The notes under the pieces are model-generated. The model made no database searches, was not told the origin of the DNA, and saw nothing but the letters and a program-made list of their open reading frames with translations. Shown here in pieces: positions 33,226 through 44,455 of a stretch of DNA of 64,000 bases. This DNA comes from Subdoligranulum variabile (GTDB taxonomy: Bacteria; Bacillota; Clostridia; Oscillospirales; Ruminococcaceae). The translations under genes and the position numbers were made by a program. Where the stretch lies: the NCBI GenBank assembly GCA_003343905.1, contig QAKI01000066.1, positions 62,001-126,000 of the forward strand. The letters are read 5' to 3'. Numbering within the stretch: the first letter of the stretch is position 1; each line of letters begins with the position of its first letter.

Positions 33226-34053
33226 TTACAGTTCGCAGGGCTTGAAGCCGTCCTTGCCCAACACCAGCACCTTGGTGTAGCCCAGCGCCTTGAGCTGGGC
33301 GGCGGCTTCCTCAAAGCCGAAGGTCAGCGCCCGCGCGTCGTGGGCGTCGCCCGTGATGACCACGTTGCCGGACAGGGCCAGCCAATCCTTCAGCAACTCC
33401 TGCGTGGGGAAGAAATCCTTGCGGAAGCCGCGGAACACCGAGGAGGTGTTGACTTCCAGCACGCAGCGGTTGCGGGCCGCCGCCATCAGGGCGGTGTTGG
33501 CCGCGGCCTTGTAGCGGGGGTCCTGTTCATCGAAGAACTTGCCGTCGCCGTTGATCTTCTTGATCAGGTCGAAGTGGCCCAGGATCGTGGGCTTTTTCTC
33601 CGCCACTTTGGCCACGTTGGCAAAGTAGGCTTCCACCACGGCCAGGCCGTCGCCGTCAAAATCATCCGCGATGCAGGCGGCCAGGTCGCTCTCCCGCCAG
33701 TCGATCTCGTAGTATTTGCCGGTCTTGGGGCCCTGCACATAGTGGGTGCTGCCGATGAAGTAATCGTAGCCGTGGGGGTCCTCATCGCTGAAAAGATCCC
33801 ATTCCAAACCGCAGAGAATATCCATCTTGCCAGCGTAGCGTTCTTTCAGCTTGGCGATCTGCGCCTTATAGAGCGCCGTGCGGCTGGCGGTCATGCAATA
33901 TTCCAGGTCGCAGGGGGTATGGCTGTGGCCGCTGAAGCCCAGCGTCTGCAAACCGGCGCGCCATGCGGTGACCGCCATTTCCTCCAGTGTATTTTTTCCG
34001 TCGCACAGCTTGGAATGTACGTGGACGGAACTTTTCAGATATTCGCCCGCCAT
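33226..34053 (-). CDS. hisJ: Histidinol-phosphatase, PHP family
   Basis: The 275-residue protein has the PHP metal-binding motifs SSVHVHSKLCDGKNTLEEM, GFSGHSHTPC, GLEWDL, GSTHYVQ, LGHFDLIKK and, near the end, ITGDAHDA. It dephosphorylates histidinol phosphate, the step between HisC and HisD. It is the last gene of the his operon, 4 bases after hisIE. Confidence 0.92.
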   Translation of the reverse strand: MAGEYLKSSVHVHSKLCDGKNTLEEMAVTAWRAGLQTLGFSGHSHTPCDLEYCMTASRTALYKAQIAKLKERYAGKMDILCGLEWDLFSDEDPHGYDYFIGSTHYVQGPKTGKYYEIDWRESDLAACIADDFDGDGLAVVEAYFANVAKVAEKKPTILGHFDLIKKINGDGKFFDEQDPRYKAAANTALMAAARNRCVLEVNTSSVFRGFRKDFFPTQELLKDWLALSGNVVITGDAHDARALTFGFEEAAAQLKALGYTKVLVLGKDGFKPCEL

Positions 34054-34057
34054 AGTG

Positions 34058-34714
34058 TTACTGCATCCTTTCCTGTTTCACTTTGTGATCGATCACATGC
34101 CGTTTTTCCAGTTCTTTGGTAATGTCTTCCACCGAGATGCCCAGTTCGATCATCAGCACCATTACATGGTACGCCAGGTCGCTGATTTCATAAATCGTTT
34201 CTTCCCGGTCACGCTTGGCCCCCGCGATGATGACTTCGGTGGATTCCTCGCCCACCTTTTTCAGGATCTTTTCCAGCCCTTTGTCGAACAGATAGCTGGT
34301 GTAGCTGCCCTCCTGCGGGTCGGTCTTGCGGCCTTCGATCAGCGCATACAGCCCCTGCCAGGTGAACTGCTTGAGTTCGTCCGACACATACACCGGGTTG
34401 AAGAAGCAGCTTTCGGCCCCCGTATGGCAGGCCGGGCCGGACTTGATCACGTCGATGACCAGCGCGTCCTTGTCGCAGTCCGCCGTGATGGACACCACCC
34501 GCTGCACATTGCCGGAACTTTCGCCCTTGCGCCAGATCTCCTGACGGCTGCGGGACCAGAACACCGTGCGGCCCTCGGCAATGGTCAGCGCCAGCGTTTC
34601 GGCGTTCATATAGGCCAGTGTCAGCACTTCCTTGGTGTAGTGATCCTGTACGATGGCCGGGATCAAGCCATGGGAATCAAAACGAAGCGATCGGGAATTT
34701 TGGGTGATTTCCAT
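34058..34714 (-). CDS. hisI: Bifunctional phosphoribosyl-AMP cyclohydrolase/phosphoribosyl-ATP pyrophosphatase
   Basis: The 218-residue protein joins HisI (about 1-115: LIPAIVQDHYTKEVLTLAYMN, GRTVFWSRSRQEIW, DCDKDALVIDV and the metal-cysteine segment GPACHTG) to HisE (about 120-218: KILKKVGEESTEVIIAGAK, DLAYHVMVLMIE). It carries out the second and third steps of histidine synthesis. The ATG at 34714 has GGAGG upstream. A 105-base gap before it holds a promoter (34787-34815), so hisIE-hisJ can be expressed separately from the rest. Confidence 0.95.
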   Translation of the reverse strand: MEITQNSRSLRFDSHGLIPAIVQDHYTKEVLTLAYMNAETLALTIAEGRTVFWSRSRQEIWRKGESSGNVQRVVSITADCDKDALVIDVIKSGPACHTGAESCFFNPVYVSDELKQFTWQGLYALIEGRKTDPQEGSYTSYLFDKGLEKILKKVGEESTEVIIAGAKRDREETIYEISDLAYHVMVLMIELGISVEDITKELEKRHVIDHKVKQERMQ

Positions 34715-34786
34715 CGGGGCAACCTCCTGCACGATCCGATTTTGCACGGGTCCCGAACCGGGTCCCGCTGGGGAAAACATATTTAT

Positions 34787-34815
34787 AGTGTACCTGTTTT
34801 TATGCCGTTTTGCAA
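34787..34815 (-). promoter_or_regulatory. Internal promoter before hisIE
   Basis: On the minus strand TTGCAA (34810-34815) and TACACT (34787-34792) are 17 bases apart in the only sizeable gap of the his operon. A GGGACCCG/CGGGACCC hairpin lies between it and hisIE. Confidence 0.6.
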
Positions 34816-34819
34816 GGGG

Positions 34820-35578
34820 TCAAAGGCGCATTTCGATGCCGTTTTGGCGCAAATACCGTTTGAGCGCGCCGATCTCCACCTGCCTGGTGTGGAAGATGGA
34901 CGCCGCCAGCCCGGCGTCCACCGCCGGGTGGTCCCGGAACAGGGTAAGGAAGTCCTCCTCCCTACCCGCGCCGCCCGAAGCGACGATGGGCACCGGGCAG
35001 CGGGCCGCCACCGCGTCCAGCAGTTCCAGATCGAACCCCTGTTTGACGCCGTCGGTGTCGATGGAGTTGACCACCAGTTCCCCGGCGCCGTTCTTCACGC
35101 CCTGTTCCAGCCAGTCCAGCGCGTCGATGCCGGTATTTTCCCGGCCGCCTTTGGCGAACAGCATAAAGCGGCCGTCCACCCGCTTGACATCGGCCGAAAG
35201 CACCACGCACTGGTCGCCGTACTTGCGGGCGGCCGCCGGGATCAGGGACGGGTCCGCGATGGCGCCCGAATTGACGCTGACCTTATCGGCCCCGCATTTG
35301 AGCACCCGGTCAAAATCGTCCAGCGTGCGGATGCCGCCGCCCACCGTCAGCGGGATGAAGATCTGCCCGGCCACTTCGCGCAGGATCTCGGTGAAGAGGC
35401 CGCGGCCCTCCACGCTGGCGGTGATGTCGTAGAACACCAGTTCGTCCGCGCCGGCGGCGTTGTAATAGCGGGCCATCTCCACCGGGTCCGCCATATCCTG
35501 CAGGCCCTCAAAGTTGACGCCCTTGACGACGCGGCCGTTCTTCACGTCCAGGCAGGGAATGATTCGTTTGGTGATCAT
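34820..35578 (-). CDS. hisF: Imidazole glycerol phosphate synthase, cyclase subunit
   Basis: The 252-residue (beta/alpha)8 barrel begins KRIIPCLDVKNGRVVKGVNF with the catalytic aspartate, and has DELVFYDITAS, TVGGGIRTLDDF, VNSGAI and the late IVASGGAG phosphate-binding motif. With HisH it converts PRFAR to imidazole glycerol phosphate and AICAR. GGAGGGGG precedes the start. Confidence 0.97.
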   Translation of the reverse strand: MITKRIIPCLDVKNGRVVKGVNFEGLQDMADPVEMARYYNAAGADELVFYDITASVEGRGLFTEILREVAGQIFIPLTVGGGIRTLDDFDRVLKCGADKVSVNSGAIADPSLIPAAARKYGDQCVVLSADVKRVDGRFMLFAKGGRENTGIDALDWLEQGVKNGAGELVVNSIDTDGVKQGFDLELLDAVAARCPVPIVASGGAGREEDFLTLFRDHPAVDAGLAASIFHTRQVEIGALKRYLRQNGIEMRL

Positions 35579-35593
35579 GGCTGCTCCCCCTCC

Positions 35594-36310
35594 TTACTGC
35601 GGATAGCGGCGCACCGCCCGTGCCAGGTCGATGGCGCCGGTGTAGATGGACTTGCCCAGGATCGCCCCATGGCAGCCCATGGCCTGCAGTTCCTCCAGTT
35701 CCTCCATGCGGGCGATCCCGCCCGACGCCGTGACCTGGATGTTCGGGATCTTCAGCAGTTCCCGGTACAGCGCCATATTGGTGCCCTGCAGCGTGCCGTC
35801 GCGGGAGATATCGGTGGCGATGATGCCCCGCACCCCGGCCCGGGCGCAGCGGCGGCAGAACTCCACGCCGGATTCCGGCGTCAGTTCTTTCCAGCCGTTG
35901 ACCGCCACAAAGCCGTCCCGCATATCCACGCCCACGGCGATGCGCGGCCCGTAGCGGCGGGCCATCTGCGCGGCAAAGGCAAAGTTCTTGACCGCGACGG
36001 TGCCCAGGATGCAGCGGTCCACCCCCAGTTCCAGATAGCGCCGGATGCGTTCCTCGTCCCGGATGCCGCCGCCCACTTCGATCTTGAGCAGCCCCAGTTC
36101 CGCAATGGCCGCAATGGTCGCCATGTTGGCGGTGGTATCGTCCTTGGCGCCGTCCAGGTCCACCACATGCAGGTAGCGCGCCCCGGCCTTCCAGAATTCG
36201 CGGGCCTGGGCCACCGGGTCGGCGCTGTAGACGGTCATTTTATCATAGTCGCCCTGATACAGGCGCACCGCCTGGCCGCCCCGCAGGTCGATGGCAGGAT
36301 ACAGTTTCAT
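35594..36310 (-). CDS. hisA: ProFAR isomerase
   Basis: The 238-residue half-barrel protein starts KLYPAIDLRGGQAVRLYQGDY with the catalytic aspartate, and has VVDLDGAK, EVGGGIRDEERI, the second catalytic site IIATDISRDGTLQG and VTASGGIARMEEL. It performs the Amadori rearrangement before HisH/HisF. AAGGAGG lies upstream of the ATG. Confidence 0.97.
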   Translation of the reverse strand: MKLYPAIDLRGGQAVRLYQGDYDKMTVYSADPVAQAREFWKAGARYLHVVDLDGAKDDTTANMATIAAIAELGLLKIEVGGGIRDEERIRRYLELGVDRCILGTVAVKNFAFAAQMARRYGPRIAVGVDMRDGFVAVNGWKELTPESGVEFCRRCARAGVRGIIATDISRDGTLQGTNMALYRELLKIPNIQVTASGGIARMEELEELQAMGCHGAILGKSIYTGAIDLARAVRRYPQ

Positions 36311-36322
36311 TCCACTTCCTCC

Positions 36323-36940
36323 TTACAATTCCACAAAGGCTTTGAGCAGCCGCAGGCCGGTATTGCCGGATTTTTCGGGGTGGAACTGCGTGCCGTACAC
36401 CAGCCCGCTGCGCACCGCCCCCGTCACCGGGATGCTGTACTCGCTGACCGCCAGCGTGGAGGCGGCGCATTCCTTGGCATAGTAGCTGTGGACATAATAG
36501 ACGTATTCGCCGCTGCGCAGGTAGTGGAACAGCGGGTCGTCCTCCCGCCCCGGCACGATCTGCAGGGCGTTCCAGCCGATGTGCGGCACTTTCAGCGCGG
36601 GGTCGCGCAGGTCGTCCGCCAGCGGGCAGACCGCGCCGGGGATCAGCCCCAGCCCGGCGTGTTCGCCGTACTCGTAGCTTTTTTCAAACAAAAGCTGCAT
36701 ACCCAGGCAGATGCCCAGCAGCGGCTTGCAGGCGGCCTGTTCCCGGATCACGGGGATCAGGCCGGTGGCTTCCAGTTTGGTCATGGCGTCGGCAAAAGCG
36801 CCCACGCCGGGCAGCAGGATATGGCTGGCCGCCCGCAGGTCCTGCGCCCGGCCGGTGACGCAGACTTCCGCGCCCAAACTCCGCACGCTGGACGAAAGGC
36901 TGAACAAATTGCCCACCCCGTAATCCACGATCGCGATCAT
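36323..36940 (-). CDS. hisH: Imidazole glycerol phosphate synthase, glutaminase subunit
   Basis: The 205-residue class I amidotransferase has AIVDYGVGNLFSL at the start, the catalytic cysteine in LLGICLGMQLLF and the histidine-glutamate pair in GTQFHPEKSG. It supplies ammonia to HisF, whose gene lies two positions downstream. AAAAGGAGG precedes the ATG. Confidence 0.97.
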   Translation of the reverse strand: MIAIVDYGVGNLFSLSSSVRSLGAEVCVTGRAQDLRAASHILLPGVGAFADAMTKLEATGLIPVIREQAACKPLLGICLGMQLLFEKSYEYGEHAGLGLIPGAVCPLADDLRDPALKVPHIGWNALQIVPGREDDPLFHYLRSGEYVYYVHSYYAKECAASTLAVSEYSIPVTGAVRSGLVYGTQFHPEKSGNTGLRLLKAFVEL

Positions 36941-36964
36941 GTTGTCCTCCTTTTCCCGTTTCCG

Positions 36965-38050
36965 TCATGCCTGCGGCGGCAGGATGCGGTCCAGCACTTG
37001 CAGCAGGCCCTGCATCTGTTCCGGCGAGCCGATGGTGATGCGCAGCCAGTCGCGCAGGCGCGGCGTATCGAAATGGCGCACCAGCACGCCCTGCTCTTTC
37101 AGGCGGCGGTAGAGTTCCCCGCCGGGGGCGCGCGGGTGGCGGGCAAAGACGAAGTTGGCGCTGGAATCCAGCACCGTGAAGCCACGCTGCCGCAGCCTCG
37201 CGGTGGCCTGCTCCCGTGTGGCGCAAATGGCCGCGCAGTTCTGTTCAAAATAGGCGCGGTCGGCCAGCGCGGCGATACCGGCGGCCTCGGTCATGCGGTT
37301 GACGTTGTACGGGTTCATGCTGTACTTGACCCTCTTGAGGTCAGCGGTCAGTTCCTCCGGCGCCACACACAGGCCCAGCCGCCCGCCCGCCAGGCTGCGG
37401 GACTTGGAGAAGGTCTGCACCACCATCAGGTTGGCGGGTTCCCCGCGGCGGACGAAGGGGACGCAGCTCTCGCCGCCGAAATCCACATAGGCTTCGTCCA
37501 CGATCACCACGGCGTCCGGGTTGCGGCGGGCGATCTCGGCCAGGGCTTCGGCGGGCAGGGCCAGCCCGGTGGGGGCGTTGGGGTTGGCGATGACGATGGC
37601 CCCCACGTTCCGGCTCTGGTCCAGGCCGTAATAGTCCGCCGGGTCCAGCGTGAAATCCTCTTTCAGCGGCAGCACCACCTGCGGGATGCCAAATAGCTGG
37701 CACCAGACGGGATAAAACCCGTAGGTCACATCGGCAAAGGCCAGTGGGCGGTCCTTGCTGCAAAAGGCGCGGATGGCCAGCATCAGGTTTTCGTCGCTGC
37801 CGTTGCCGCACAGGATGTCGCCCGGCTTTACGCCGAACCATGCGGCGGCAGCGTTGACCAACGCGCCACTTTCGGGGTCGGAATACAGCGCCAGCCTGCC
37901 CGCGGCCTGCGCCACGGCAGCCGCCACGCCGGGGGCGGGCGGATAGGGGCTTTCGTTGGTGTTCAGTTTGATGTACTGCCGGTTCTGGGGCTGTTCGCCG
38001 GGGGTGTAGGGTTCCAAAGCGGACAGTTCCGGCGTAAAATAGCGGCTCAT
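36965..38050 (-). CDS. hisC: Histidinol-phosphate aminotransferase
   Basis: The 361-residue fold-type-I enzyme has NTNESPYPPAPG, GNGSDENLMLAIRAF, IVIANPNAPTGLA, VIVDEAYVDFG and the PLP-lysine motif QTFSKSRSLAGGRLGL, followed by RITIGSPEQM. It overlaps the hisD stop codon by four bases and is therefore coupled to it. In many operons hisB stands between hisC and hisH; here it does not. Confidence 0.95.
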   Translation of the reverse strand: MSRYFTPELSALEPYTPGEQPQNRQYIKLNTNESPYPPAPGVAAAVAQAAGRLALYSDPESGALVNAAAAWFGVKPGDILCGNGSDENLMLAIRAFCSKDRPLAFADVTYGFYPVWCQLFGIPQVVLPLKEDFTLDPADYYGLDQSRNVGAIVIANPNAPTGLALPAEALAEIARRNPDAVVIVDEAYVDFGGESCVPFVRRGEPANLMVVQTFSKSRSLAGGRLGLCVAPEELTADLKRVKYSMNPYNVNRMTEAAGIAALADRAYFEQNCAAICATREQATARLRQRGFTVLDSSANFVFARHPRAPGGELYRRLKEQGVLVRHFDTPRLRDWLRITIGSPEQMQGLLQVLDRILPPQA

Positions 38051-39342
38051 TGTCCGTCCTCCTCAAAGCGGATGGTCACGCTGCGGGCGTGCGCGTGCAG
38101 GCCCTCGTGTTCGGCAAAATTGGCGATACGGTCCTGCACCTTGCCCAGCGCGTCCCGCGTGTAATAGATGAAGCTGGATTTTTTGACGAAATCATCCACG
38201 CCCAGCGGGCTGCTGAAGCGGGCGGTGCCGCTGGTGGGCAGCGTGTGGTTGGGCCCGGCGAAATAGTCGCCCAGAGCTTCGGGCACGTTCTTGCCCAGGA
38301 AGATGCTGCCCGCGTTCTCGATCCGGCCCAGCACGGCGAAAGGATCGTCCACGCAGATTTCCAGATGTTCCGGCGCGATGATATTGACGGCCTCGATGGC
38401 CTTGTCCATATCCGAGGCAATGACGATCTTGCCGTTGGCGTCCACACTAGCCCGTGCGATGGCCGCGCGGGGCAGCTGCGGGATCTGCACTTCCAGTTCC
38501 TGCTGCACGGCCAGCGCCAGTTCGCGGCTGTCGGTGACCAGCACCGGGCTGGCCAGCCGGTCGTGTTCGGCCTGACTGAGCAGGTCCGCCGCCACCCAGG
38601 CCGGGTTGCAGGTGCCGTCGGCCAGCACCAGGATCTCCGAAGGCCCGGCGATCATATCAATGCCCACCTTGCCGAACACCTTGCGCTTGGCCGTAGCCAC
38701 ATAGATGTTGCCGGGGCCGACGATCTTATCCACGGCGGGCACGCTCTCGGTGCCGTAAGCCAGGGCCGCCACCGCCTGCGCGCCGCCCGCCTTGATGATG
38801 CAGTCGATCCCCGCAATGGACGCCGCCGCCAGAATGCCCGCGTTGACCTTGCCGCCGGGCCCCGCCGGGGTGGTCATGACGATCTGGCGCACGCCCGCCA
38901 CCTTGGCGGGGATCACATCCATCAGCACGGTGGAGGGGTAAGCCGCCGTGCCGCCGGGCACATAGACGCCCGCGCGGCGGATCGGTGTGTATTTCTGGCC
39001 CAGCACCACGCCGGGCCGGTCGGTGAGGATCAGGTCCTTGTGGAGCTGCTGCTCATGGAAATGGCGGATATTTTCGGCCGCCATCCTGAGGGTGGTGATG
39101 AATTCGGGATCCTGGGCTTCCAGTTCCGCAAAGGCGTCTTCGATCTCCTTTGCAGTGACCCTGACCGCGGTGAGTTCCGCATGGTCGAACCGGGCGGCGT
39201 AGTCGATCAGCGCCGCGTCCCCCCGCTCGCGCACGTCCGCAATGATCCGGTCAACGGTTTCTTCCACGTCCGCTTCGGCGCGGATGTCGCGGTTCAGGAT
39301 CTCTTCGGGTCTTACCTCGTCAAAATTGTACAGTCGGATCAT
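38047..39342 (-). CDS. hisD: Histidinol dehydrogenase
   Basis: The 431-residue protein has YTPIRRAGVYVPGGTAAYPS, VDKIVGPGNIYVATAKR, IAGPSEILVLAD, the zinc-binding LLSQAEHD, and GPNHTLPTSGTARFSSPLGVDDFVK. It carries out the two NAD-dependent oxidations of histidinol to histidine. Its ATG overlaps the stop of the fused hisZG gene. Confidence 0.97.
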   Translation of the reverse strand: MIRLYNFDEVRPEEILNRDIRAEADVEETVDRIIADVRERGDAALIDYAARFDHAELTAVRVTAKEIEDAFAELEAQDPEFITTLRMAAENIRHFHEQQLHKDLILTDRPGVVLGQKYTPIRRAGVYVPGGTAAYPSTVLMDVIPAKVAGVRQIVMTTPAGPGGKVNAGILAAASIAGIDCIIKAGGAQAVAALAYGTESVPAVDKIVGPGNIYVATAKRKVFGKVGIDMIAGPSEILVLADGTCNPAWVAADLLSQAEHDRLASPVLVTDSRELALAVQQELEVQIPQLPRAAIARASVDANGKIVIASDMDKAIEAVNIIAPEHLEICVDDPFAVLGRIENAGSIFLGKNVPEALGDYFAGPNHTLPTSGTARFSSPLGVDDFVKKSSFIYYTRDALGKVQDRIANFAEHEGLHAHARSVTIRFEEDGQ

Positions 39343-40913
39343 AATGCAAGGGCCTCCTTCATCCTGGTGAGCAGTTCGGTGATCGGCGCATATTTGAATT
39401 TGTAGCTGGCTTTGTTGGCGATGAACCGCGCCGAGATCGGCATAAACTCCTCCAGCACGGCCAGATCGTTCTCCCGCAGGGTCGTCCCGGTCTCGACGAT
39501 GTCCACGATCACATCGGACAGGCCCAGAATGGGCGCCAGTTCGATGGACCCGTTGAGTTTGATGATATCGATGTCCCGGCCGCTGCGCTCATAGTGGTCG
39601 CGGGCGATGTTCACGAACTTGGTCGCCACCCGCAGGGCGCGGCTCTCGTCGTCGGTGAAGGTGCGCGGCCCCGCCACGCACATGCGGCATTTTCCCAGCC
39701 CGGTATCCATCAGCTCATAGACATCGGCGCCGGATTCCGCCAGAATGTCCTTGCCCACGATGCCGATGTCCGCCGCCCCGTGTTCCACATAGATCGCCAC
39801 GTCGCTGGGCTTTACCAAAAAATAGCGCACCCCGGCTTCGGGGTTTTCCACCACCAGTTTGCGGGTGGCGTTGTAGTCCTCGGTGGCGCGGTAGCCGGCC
39901 TGGGCCAACAGGCCGTAGGCCTTGTCCCCCAGGCGGCCCTTGGGCAGCGCGATGTTCAGCCAGGCACGGCCGCTTTCCGGCTGGTCGCCGCGCCCGTTCC
40001 GGCGGTCCAGTTCGTCCAGATACAGGGCAAAGCCGATGGCCTTTGCGCCGGGGGTGAACCGCTGCATCAGGTAGTCATACCGGCCGCCCTTGAGCACCGC
40101 CCGGGGCGCGCCGGCCACATAGCCGGTAAAGACCAGACCGTTATAGTATTCCATCTCATCGGCCAGGCTCAGGTCCAGCCGGACGGCGCTGCCCGCCGCG
40201 CCCAGGCGTTCCTGCAGCGCCTGCAGTTCCTCCAGCGCCTGCCGCTGGGCTGCGCTGCGGCAGGCCGTCCGGGCCGACGCAAGCGTCGCTTCCATCGGGC
40301 CGTGGAGTTCCAGCAGCCCGCACAGGGCCGCGGCCCCCGCCGTGTCCAGTCCGGCCGCCTGCGCGGCAGCCCTGAGTTCATGGGCGTTCTTGCCGTTCAG
40401 CAGTTCCAGCAGGCGGCCGCGGGCCGGCGCCGGGACTTCCAGGGCGTCCAGCAGGCCAGTGACGAAGCCCATGTGGCTGACTTCCAGCACCGTGGGCACT
40501 TCCAGCGCGGCCAGACTTTCCAGCGCCAGCCGCACCACCTCCGCCTGCGCGGCGGCGTCCACCGCGCCCATACATTCCAGCCCCATCTGGTGGATGGTCT
40601 GGAAGGTATGGCTTTCCCGGCTGGGGCGGCAGACTTCCTCATGGTAATAAAAGCGCCGGCACTCCCCTGCCGCGGGCTGGGCCGTCTTGGCGATGGAAAG
40701 GGTCACGTCCGGCTTGATGGCCCGCAGCTTACCGTCCAGGTCGGTGAACGTGACCACCTGGGGGTCCGGCAGAAAACGCTGGTATTCCTGATACAGCGCG
40801 TATTCTTCAAAGCGGGAGCAGCGGTATTTGCGGTAGCCCGCGCCCTCGTACAAAGCGCGCAGGCGCAGCGTGGCCTGCTCGGCCGGGGTAAAGTTGTGCA
40901 ACTCGATCTGCAT
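39339..40913 (-). CDS. hisZG: Fused ATP phosphoribosyltransferase: HisZ regulatory plus HisG catalytic domains
   Basis: This is one continuous 524-residue frame. Residues about 1-305 form a HisRS-like HisZ domain (IKPDVTLSIAKTA, the motif 2 analogue RFYYHEEVCRP, and LKGGRYDYLMQRF near its end). A short linker (about 305-317, RNGRGDQPESGR) leads to a short-form HisG of about 207 residues (IALPKGRLGDKAYGLLAQAGY, DIGIVGKDIL, and the PRPP loop DIVETGTTLREND). It commits ATP and PRPP to histidine synthesis; in short-form systems HisZ mediates histidine feedback. Normally these are two genes. The start is the ATG at 40913 with AGGA and GGAGGG upstream. Confidence 0.93.
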   Translation of the reverse strand: MQIELHNFTPAEQATLRLRALYEGAGYRKYRCSRFEEYALYQEYQRFLPDPQVVTFTDLDGKLRAIKPDVTLSIAKTAQPAAGECRRFYYHEEVCRPSRESHTFQTIHQMGLECMGAVDAAAQAEVVRLALESLAALEVPTVLEVSHMGFVTGLLDALEVPAPARGRLLELLNGKNAHELRAAAQAAGLDTAGAAALCGLLELHGPMEATLASARTACRSAAQRQALEELQALQERLGAAGSAVRLDLSLADEMEYYNGLVFTGYVAGAPRAVLKGGRYDYLMQRFTPGAKAIGFALYLDELDRRNGRGDQPESGRAWLNIALPKGRLGDKAYGLLAQAGYRATEDYNATRKLVVENPEAGVRYFLVKPSDVAIYVEHGAADIGIVGKDILAESGADVYELMDTGLGKCRMCVAGPRTFTDDESRALRVATKFVNIARDHYERSGRDIDIIKLNGSIELAPILGLSDVIVDIVETGTTLRENDLAVLEEFMPISARFIANKASYKFKYAPITELLTRMKEALAL

Positions 40914-40973
40914 GGTTTTTTCCTGCCCTCCTTTATGAATGCCCGCGGCGCCGCCCAAACAGCGCCGGTTATG

Positions 40974-41010
40974 AAAAAAGGCGCACCTTTGCCATGACAA
41001 AGATGCGCCT
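40974..41010 (-). terminator. Terminator between the small membrane-protein gene and hisZG
   Basis: The arms 40979-40992 and 40998-41010 form a hairpin followed on the minus strand by a T-run. It ends the upstream gene. It could also act as an attenuator for the his operon, but no leader peptide with histidine codons is visible. Confidence 0.7.
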
Positions 41011-41024
41011 GAAGCGTTTGGTTA

Positions 41025-41411
41025 TCAGCCCTTGCAGCCCTGCTCGTCCCAGTCACCAAAATCCGCCGGGTCGGCGATCTTGGTGGCGTCATACTTGCCG
41101 TCTGCCGTCTTGGGCACTTCCACAGCCCCCAGTTCCACCGGGTTGGCGTTGGGTGTATCCTCCGTCGGTGCGGGGTGCGCAGCCACGGGCGGCTGGTAAA
41201 CGGCATCCGTTTGCGGGAACGCGGCGGCAGAGGGTTCTTCCTCCACAGACGCATCGGTTTCGGGCTCGGAAGATGCGGCTTCACCCTCGCCTTCCGGGCC
41301 CACGATATGCTCGTATTCCTCGCCGTGCTCATGCTTTTGCAGCACATACAGAACAGCGCCCACAGCGGCGGCACCTGCGGCCAGACCAACCAGTTTCTTC
41401 AGCAAAGACAT
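41025..41411 (-). CDS. Membrane-anchored acidic protein of unknown function
   Basis: I do not recognise this 128-residue protein. An N-terminal membrane anchor (about residues 4-23, LKKLVGLAAGAAAVGAVLYVL) is followed by a disordered acidic and proline-rich region (EGEGEAASSEPETDASVEEEP and similar) and a short C-terminal segment with KYDATKIADPADFGDW. The gene has its own promoter and terminator. Its position before the his operon is probably incidental. Confidence 0.7.
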   Translation of the reverse strand: MSLLKKLVGLAAGAAAVGAVLYVLQKHEHGEEYEHIVGPEGEGEAASSEPETDASVEEEPSAAAFPQTDAVYQPPVAAHPAPTEDTPNANPVELGAVEVPKTADGKYDATKIADPADFGDWDEQGCKG

Positions 41412-41452
41412 CTCAAACCCTCTTTTCTCTTTCCCTGTATGGATATGGGGTT

Positions 41453-41481
41453 AGTATACCACGTTCCGCCGGAAAATACAA
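41453..41481 (-). promoter_or_regulatory. Promoter of the small membrane-anchored protein gene
   Basis: On the minus strand TTGTAT (41476-41481) and TATACT (41453-41458) are 17 bases apart, about 40 bases before the ATG. Confidence 0.7.
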
Positions 41482-41543
41482 GGGCATTGCCCTTTTTCCA
41501 CACATTTTCCGGCCGGAAGGGCGGCGGGATGCAAAACGGGATA

Positions 41544-41574
41544 CAAAAAAGGGCGGCATCCCGAAGGATGCCGT
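41544..41574 (-). terminator. Terminator of the P-type ATPase gene
   Basis: CGGCATCC/GGATGCCG (41554-41561, 41566-41573) is followed on the minus strand by a seven-T run. Confidence 0.8.
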
Positions 41575-41602
41575 CCTCTATCATGACAAATGGCCGCGGC
41601 GG

Positions 41603-44254
<2,652 letters not shown>

Positions 44255-44292
44255 TCGTAAGTCGTTCCTTTCCAAAAAATATTCGTCGGGAT

Positions 44293-44413
44293 AAAAAAAG
44301 ACCCATGCACAAGACCCCTGTGCATGAGTCTCATTCTAACAGGCGGTCCGGGCCGCAAGGCCGGGTATGGCGAACGCGCCGCATACCATAAGGTACGGAA
44401 TTACTCCCTCATG
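44293..44413 (-). promoter_or_regulatory. yybP-ykoY-like manganese riboswitch with terminator platform
   Basis: Read on the minus strand, the leader begins CATGAGGGAGTAATTCC (from 44413) and later has GAATGAGACTCATGC. CATGAG and CTCATG form the P1 stem closing a GC-rich multi-hairpin aptamer of about 90 bases. The 3' side of P1 also pairs with GTGCATGGGTC to form a terminator (44300-44330) followed by eight Ts. This alternative pairing, the GGGAGTA and GAGAC elements, and the downstream P-type ATPase match the yybP-ykoY class, which senses Mn2+ and turns on efflux genes. The covariance model could not be run here. Confidence 0.75.
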
Positions 44414-44426
44414 ATCCTATACTATT

Positions 44427-44455
44427 ATTATAGGCGGCCGTCCGGGATTAGTCAA
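44427..44455 (-). promoter_or_regulatory. Promoter of the riboswitch-ATPase unit
   Basis: On the minus strand TTGACT (44450-44455) and TATAAT (44427-44432) are 17 bases apart, and the aptamer begins about 14 bases after the -10 element. Confidence 0.8.

Noticed and set aside
33878..37696. A 1272-codon plus-strand open frame opposite the his genes
   Set aside because: The his genes on the other strand are unmistakable and the plus-strand product has no recognisable motif.
40914..41024. Histidine leader-peptide attenuator or T-box before hisZG
   Set aside because: No short frame with a run of histidine codons and no T-box consensus was visible; the hairpin fits as terminator of the upstream gene.
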